Shown here piece by piece: positions 15,161 through 17,851 of a stretch of 17,851 bases of DNA. The stretch is from Eggerthellaceae bacterium (GTDB taxonomy: Bacteria > Actinomycetota > Coriobacteriia > Coriobacteriales > Eggerthellaceae). The notes below the pieces were generated by a model that had not been told where the DNA came from, did no database searches, and saw only the letters and a list, made by a program, of their open reading frames with translations. The translations under genes were made by a program, and so were the position numbers. The number at the start of each line of letters is the position of its first letter. Position 1 is the first letter of the stretch. The DNA lies in assembly GCA_017459485.1 (NCBI GenBank), contig JAFUCW010000232.1:1-17851 (forward strand), written 5' to 3'.

Positions 15161-15730
15161 GTGCGTGTCATAGCGGGAGAGCACCGTGGCAGGAAGCTGC
15201 GCGCGCCCAAGGGGTCTTCTACGCGGCCTACCACCGACCGCGTGCGCGAGTCCCTGTTCAGCGCACTTGCAAGCATGCGCGGCGGGTTTGACGGTGCGGT
15301 GGTTTTGGACGCATTCGCGGGCAGTGGGGCGTTGGGCGTCGAGGCGCTTTCGCGCGGCGCGTCGTTTTCCTGCTTTTGCGAACGCGACCGGGCGGCGCTT
15401 GCAGCCTTGGAAGAGAACACTTCCTTCCTGAAACGGGACGCGTACAGAATCGTTCGCGGAGACGTGCTCAAGCGAGCGCCGAGCGATGCGGGCCCCTTCG
15501 ATATCGTGTTCTTCGACCCGCCTTACGCTTTGGATCCGCAGCTTCTTGCCGACCTGCTTTTCGTGTTCGACGCGCAAGGCGACCTATGCGAAGGCACGAT
15601 CGTTTCCTACGAACACGACGCACGTGCGGGGGAGGGCGCCTTGCTTAACAGCGGATGTACCCTAGAATTAGTGGTGGCCAAAACCTATGGCGACACGACG
15701 ATCGACTTGTACAGAAAGGCCCGACTATGA
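15161..15730 (+). CDS. rsmD: 16S rRNA (guanine966-N2)-methyltransferase RsmD
   Basis: This 189-residue SAM-dependent enzyme methylates G966 of 16S rRNA during 30S assembly. The N-terminus is diagnostic (MRVIAGEHRGRKL, then TRPTTDRVRESLFSAL). The SAM-binding loop is LDAFAGSGALGVEALSRGA (about 49-67), and DPPY (119-122) is the catalytic N-methyltransferase motif. The start is GTG with AGAGAGGGG about 10 nt upstream, lying at the end of recG. The stop TGA overlaps the coaD start (ATGA), so the two are coupled. The rsmD-coaD pair is common across bacteria. Confidence 0.95.
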   Translation: MRVIAGEHRGRKLRAPKGSSTRPTTDRVRESLFSALASMRGGFDGAVVLDAFAGSGALGVEALSRGASFSCFCERDRAALAALEENTSFLKRDAYRIVRGDVLKRAPSDAGPFDIVFFDPPYALDPQLLADLLFVFDAQGDLCEGTIVSYEHDARAGEGALLNSGCTLELVVAKTYGDTTIDLYRKARL

Positions 15731-16209
15731 AGCGCGCTATCGTTCCTGGAACCTTCGATCCTGTTACCGAAGGGCACCTTGACGTCATCCGAAGGGCAAG
15801 CCAGATCTTCGGCGAGGTGGTCGTTGCCGTGGCCGAGTCGCCAGGCAAGGGCCCTTTGTTCTCCCACGAAGAGCGCGTTGAGCTGGTGCGGCAGTCCACT
15901 GCCGATATGCCCAACGTGGGCGTCGAGCCCTTCGACGGGCTGCTCGTGGAATTTGCGCAGTCAAGAGGGCCTTCGGTGGTGGTGAAGGGTTTGCGCGCAA
16001 TCACCGACTTCGAATACGAGTTTCAGATGAATGCCTTGAACTACGAATTGTCCAACGAAATCGAGACTTTATTCATCATGTCACCGCCGAAGTTCATGTA
16101 CCTCTCGAGCTCGGTAGTCAAGGAGATTGCGCGGCTTGGCGGCGCGTTCAGTCAATTCGTCACTCCCTGCGTCGAGGAGGCGCTTGTGCGCAAGTTCGGG
16201 CGCGGATAG
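15727..16209 (+). CDS. coaD: Phosphopantetheine adenylyltransferase CoaD
   Basis: This 160-residue enzyme makes dephospho-CoA from ATP and 4'-phosphopantetheine, the penultimate step of CoA synthesis. It shows the nucleotidyltransferase motif PGTFDPVTEGHLDVI (Thr14-x-Gly16-His17), KGLRAITDFEYEFQM for phosphopantetheine binding, and YLSSSVVKEIARLGG as the second ATP motif. Length is standard. ATG 15727 overlaps the rsmD stop and has AAAGG 7 nt upstream; the longer upstream frame lies inside rsmD. It ends this operon; a promoter follows in the gap to the next gene. Confidence 0.96.
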   Translation: MKRAIVPGTFDPVTEGHLDVIRRASQIFGEVVVAVAESPGKGPLFSHEERVELVRQSTADMPNVGVEPFDGLLVEFAQSRGPSVVVKGLRAITDFEYEFQMNALNYELSNEIETLFIMSPPKFMYLSSSVVKEIARLGGAFSQFVTPCVEEALVRKFGRG

Positions 16210-16230
16210 GCGGGCGCGTCGCTGCCAGGG

Positions 16231-16259
16231 TTGCGAGAGCTTGGGCCAGGATATATAAA
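16231..16259 (+). promoter_or_regulatory. Promoter candidate for the coiled-coil/DUF177 genes
   Basis: TTGCGA (16231-16236) and TATAAA (16254-16259) are spaced by exactly 17 bases. It sits in an unusually AT-rich patch between coaD and the next gene. Confidence 0.6.
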
Positions 16260-16292
16260 ATGTGAATAGGAGTGCCGCATTTATGGGGGTCA

Positions 16293-16301
16293 TGGTAGAA
16301 T
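16293..16301 (+). promoter_or_regulatory. Second candidate promoter, extended -10
   Basis: TGG-TAGAAT forms an extended -10 element. Its -35 is poor (GTGCCG with an 18-base spacer). It lies 80 bp before the start codon at 16382. Confidence 0.35.
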
Positions 16302-16381
16302 TGTGAAGGTTATGCAAGTTCGCCGAAAGGGGCGGACGGGCTTTGTATCGCACGAAATGTAGGCAAGCGGAAAGGTTAGCC

Positions 16382-16858
16382 ATGGACGAAACAGGAGTCT
16401 TGGGACTCATCGAAGAACTCTCGATTCTGCTCGAGGATGCCAAGCCGGTGTTCGGCAAGCAGAACCTGCGCCAGGTGGACGTTGCCGCTGCCTTCGAAAT
16501 TCTCGACGACATTCGCGACACGTTCCCTGCGGAGTTCGCGCAGGCGCGGCAGATTGTGCGCGAGCGCGAAAGCCTGCTCGACGACGCCGAAGACGAGGCG
16601 AACCGCATGATCGAAGACGCCCGCAGCCAGGCGATGACCATTGCAAGTGAGCAGGAGATCGTGCGTGTGTCCCAACAGCAGGCTGACGTGATTCTTGCCG
16701 ATGCCCGCCAGCTCGAGCGCGAAACCCGCGCTGGTGCCGAAGACTACGCCGACGAGGTGTTCGGCCATGTGGAGCAGAGCCTTGACACCTTGCTTGCCAA
16801 TGTGCGCCGCTGCCGCGACCGTCTCAACTCGGCTTCGCTTTCGGGTGGCAACTACTAG
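16382..16858 (+). CDS. Conserved coiled-coil protein (ATPase-like, DivIVA/AtpF-like)
   Basis: This 158-residue, highly charged, mostly helical cytosolic protein is rich in Glu, Asp, Arg and Ala. Its pattern (short N-terminal helix, AAAFEILDDIRDTFPAEFAQA, then heptad-like RERESLLDDAEDEANRMIEDA and ARQLERETRAGAEDYADEVF) matches the family that sits beside coaD in many Gram-positives and is usually annotated only as ATPase or DivIVA-like. No nucleotide-binding motif is visible, so the ATPase name reflects resemblance to ATP synthase b-subunit coils. ATG 16382 has GGAAAGG 6 nt upstream; the TTG at 16343 lacks one. Its DUF177 neighbour starts 2 nt after the stop. Function unknown. Confidence 0.75.
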   Translation: MDETGVLGLIEELSILLEDAKPVFGKQNLRQVDVAAAFEILDDIRDTFPAEFAQARQIVRERESLLDDAEDEANRMIEDARSQAMTIASEQEIVRVSQQQADVILADARQLERETRAGAEDYADEVFGHVEQSLDTLLANVRRCRDRLNSASLSGGNY

Positions 16859-16860
16859 GC

Positions 16861-17400
16861 ATGGACCACACCACTATTCACGTGCCAACGGAGCTCTTCG
16901 CGCCTGCGGAGAGCTCTTCTTATGCCGGCCGCTACGCCGTCGAGTCGCTGTCTGCCGGTCCAGACACATACTTGTTTGCCGAGCCGCTGCAGTGGAACGT
17001 GACGGTGTCAAACACCGGCGGCGCCCTGCTTGTGGCGGGAGTCGTTACGGGCACGGGAACGACCGAGTGCGCACGCTGCCTGGAGCCGATGGACGTACGT
17101 ATCTCCGGCGACATCGAAGGGTACTACCTGCTTGACGCCGAAGAGGCGCAGGAGGAAGAGGGTGCCGAAGAAGAATTCGACGTGCTTGGGCCCGACAACA
17201 CCATCGACCTGATTCCCCTGATCGAGGCGGCCATCCTGGTGGACGTTCCTCTGCAGCCGTTGTGCAAGGACGACTGTGCGGGCATCTGCCCCGATTGCGG
17301 CGCCAACCTCAACGAGGCGTCATGCGGCTGCGCTGCCGTGCGCAAGGAGTTCGAAGCGGCGCGCAATCCGTTTTCTGTCTTGAAGGACCTGAAGCTGTAG
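16861..17400 (+). CDS. DUF177 (YceD) family protein
   Basis: This 179-residue protein belongs to the YceD/DUF177 family, which lies next to rpmF in nearly all bacteria and is linked to 23S rRNA accumulation in plants and E. coli. The family pattern is present: a CARCLEPM motif (Cys70, Cys73), an acidic middle (EEAQEEEGAEEEFDV), then IDLIPLIEAAILVDVPLQPLC and the cysteine-rich DDCAGICPDCGANLN end, which may bind zinc. It is probably cytosolic. The ATG follows the upstream stop by 2 nt with only a weak ribosome binding site, so it is likely coupled. It precedes rpmF by 232 bp, a gap that holds a separate promoter. Confidence 0.92.
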   Translation: MDHTTIHVPTELFAPAESSSYAGRYAVESLSAGPDTYLFAEPLQWNVTVSNTGGALLVAGVVTGTGTTECARCLEPMDVRISGDIEGYYLLDAEEAQEEEGAEEEFDVLGPDNTIDLIPLIEAAILVDVPLQPLCKDDCAGICPDCGANLNEASCGCAAVRKEFEAARNPFSVLKDLKL

Positions 17401-17429
17401 CGAAGCGCCCTGCGCGGCTGCTGCAAGCG

Positions 17430-17506
17430 GCAACGCTGGGCAACGGGTGGAAACGCTGGACAGCAGCTGGCGGTAACGTTGCAAAGTGACCGCAACGCTT
17501 GACAAC
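17430..17506. repeat. Imperfect repeats with AACG core upstream of rpmF
   Basis: GCAACGCTGGGCAAC (17430), GAAACGCTGGACAGC (17450), a weaker copy around 17473 and GCAACGCTTGACAAC (17492) recur with AACG cores 20, 23 and 19 bp apart, near two helical turns. The last copy contains a perfect TTGACA (17499-17504), but no good -10 is placed after it. Possible binding sites; function unproven. Confidence 0.45.
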
Positions 17507-17543
17507 AGGGGCTGCATTACTTTGTGCATAGCGTGAAGTTCGC

Positions 17544-17572
17544 TTGCAAGTGTTTTTTCGCTCGTGTAGAAT
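17544..17572 (+). promoter_or_regulatory. Promoter of rpmF
   Basis: TTGCAA (17544-17549) and TAGAAT (17567-17572) are 17 bases apart. Transcription would begin near 17579, leaving a leader of about 53 nt before the rpmF start. Confidence 0.68.
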
Positions 17573-17632
17573 ACCGCCTTGCGCATTTGAACCAATGTGG
17601 GCGAAGGCCTGCTTGCCAAAAGGAGAGAGAAG

Positions 17633-17812
17633 ATGGCTGTACCTAAGCGAAAGATGGGACGTGCTCGCACGAACGCACGCCGTTCCGCAAACGACAAGAT
17701 CGCCGCGCCTGCACGTTCGACGTGCCCGCAGTGCGGGGAGGTCAAGCTCCCGCATCGCGTGTGCCCCAATTGCGGGTACTACAAATCTCGCGAAGTGATC
17801 GTGACCGAATAG
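17633..17812 (+). CDS. rpmF: 50S ribosomal protein L32 (zinc-binding form)
   Basis: This 59-residue large-subunit ribosomal protein begins MAVPKRKMGRARTNARR and has the zinc ribbon CPQC-x(13)-CPNC typical of the C+ form, ending GYYKSREVIVTE. ATG 17633 is preceded by AGGAGA at 17621-17626; the longer frame upstream (GTG 17597) has no family support. It follows DUF177, the near-universal order, but also has its own promoter, which allows high ribosomal-protein expression. A strong terminator stands 5 bp after the stop. Confidence 0.97.
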   Translation: MAVPKRKMGRARTNARRSANDKIAAPARSTCPQCGEVKLPHRVCPNCGYYKSREVIVTE

Positions 17813-17816
17813 ACCA

Positions 17817-17841
17817 GACCCGCTTCGGCGGGTTCTTTTTT
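17817..17841 (+). terminator. Rho-independent terminator of rpmF
   Basis: ACCCGC (17818-17823) and GCGGGT (17828-17833) form a stem over a TTCG tetraloop, followed by a run of six T (17836-17841). Confidence 0.93.
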
Positions 17842-17851
17842 GCCCACAGAG

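Overview
The window looks like a chromosomal segment of a high-GC, Gram-positive anaerobe of the Coriobacteriia (Eggerthellaceae-like). This is an inference from protein style, gene order and base composition, and I cannot name the genus. The housekeeping blocks are familiar: rnr ... smpB; rpmB divergent from the asp23-fakA-recG-rsmD-coaD run; then a coiled-coil ATPase-like protein, DUF177 and rpmF. No tRNA, rRNA, tmRNA, CRISPR array, IS element or phage gene was found.

Layout. (1) 1-1554: the 3' two thirds of rnr (RNase R), cut by the window edge and carrying an unusual low-complexity stretch where the catalytic loop should be. (2) 1819-5744: three genes on the plus strand. They are an ExbB/TolQ/MotA-like membrane protein, a DUF2149 protein (ExbD-like topology), and a large secreted protein with InlB-type repeats, a 57-serine run, two Ig-like modules and a C-terminal sorting-signal-like tail. 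A bidirectional terminator closes the block. (3) 5822-7045, minus strand: an iron-type alcohol dehydrogenase of the YqhD/BdhA type. (4) 7298-9742: prsW-like protease, M42 metallopeptidase and smpB, closely spaced. (5) 9754-10167: an acidic repeat protein whose reading frame is intact but whose expected ATG reads AGG, followed directly by a strong hairpin and about 200 bp of structured intergenic DNA. (6) 10471-10659, minus strand: rpmB, with its own promoter and terminator. (7) 10954-16209: asp23-fakA-recG-rsmD-coaD. (8) 16382-17812: a new transcription unit with a coiled-coil protein, DUF177 and rpmF, ending in a classic terminator.

How the parts relate. Blocks 4 and 6-8 serve translation and RNA quality control (RNase R, SmpB, L28, L32, RsmD, DUF177) and lipid or CoA metabolism (FakA, CoaD). 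RecG is a replication-fork repair helicase. Between rnr and smpB, commonly neighbours in Gram-positive bacteria, lie six accessory genes. The most unusual unit is the ExbB-like/DUF2149/surface-protein operon. It suggests an ion-driven motor module working with an envelope-anchored protein in a cell expected to have no outer membrane. The second most unusual region is the structured DNA between the acidic repeat gene and rpmB.
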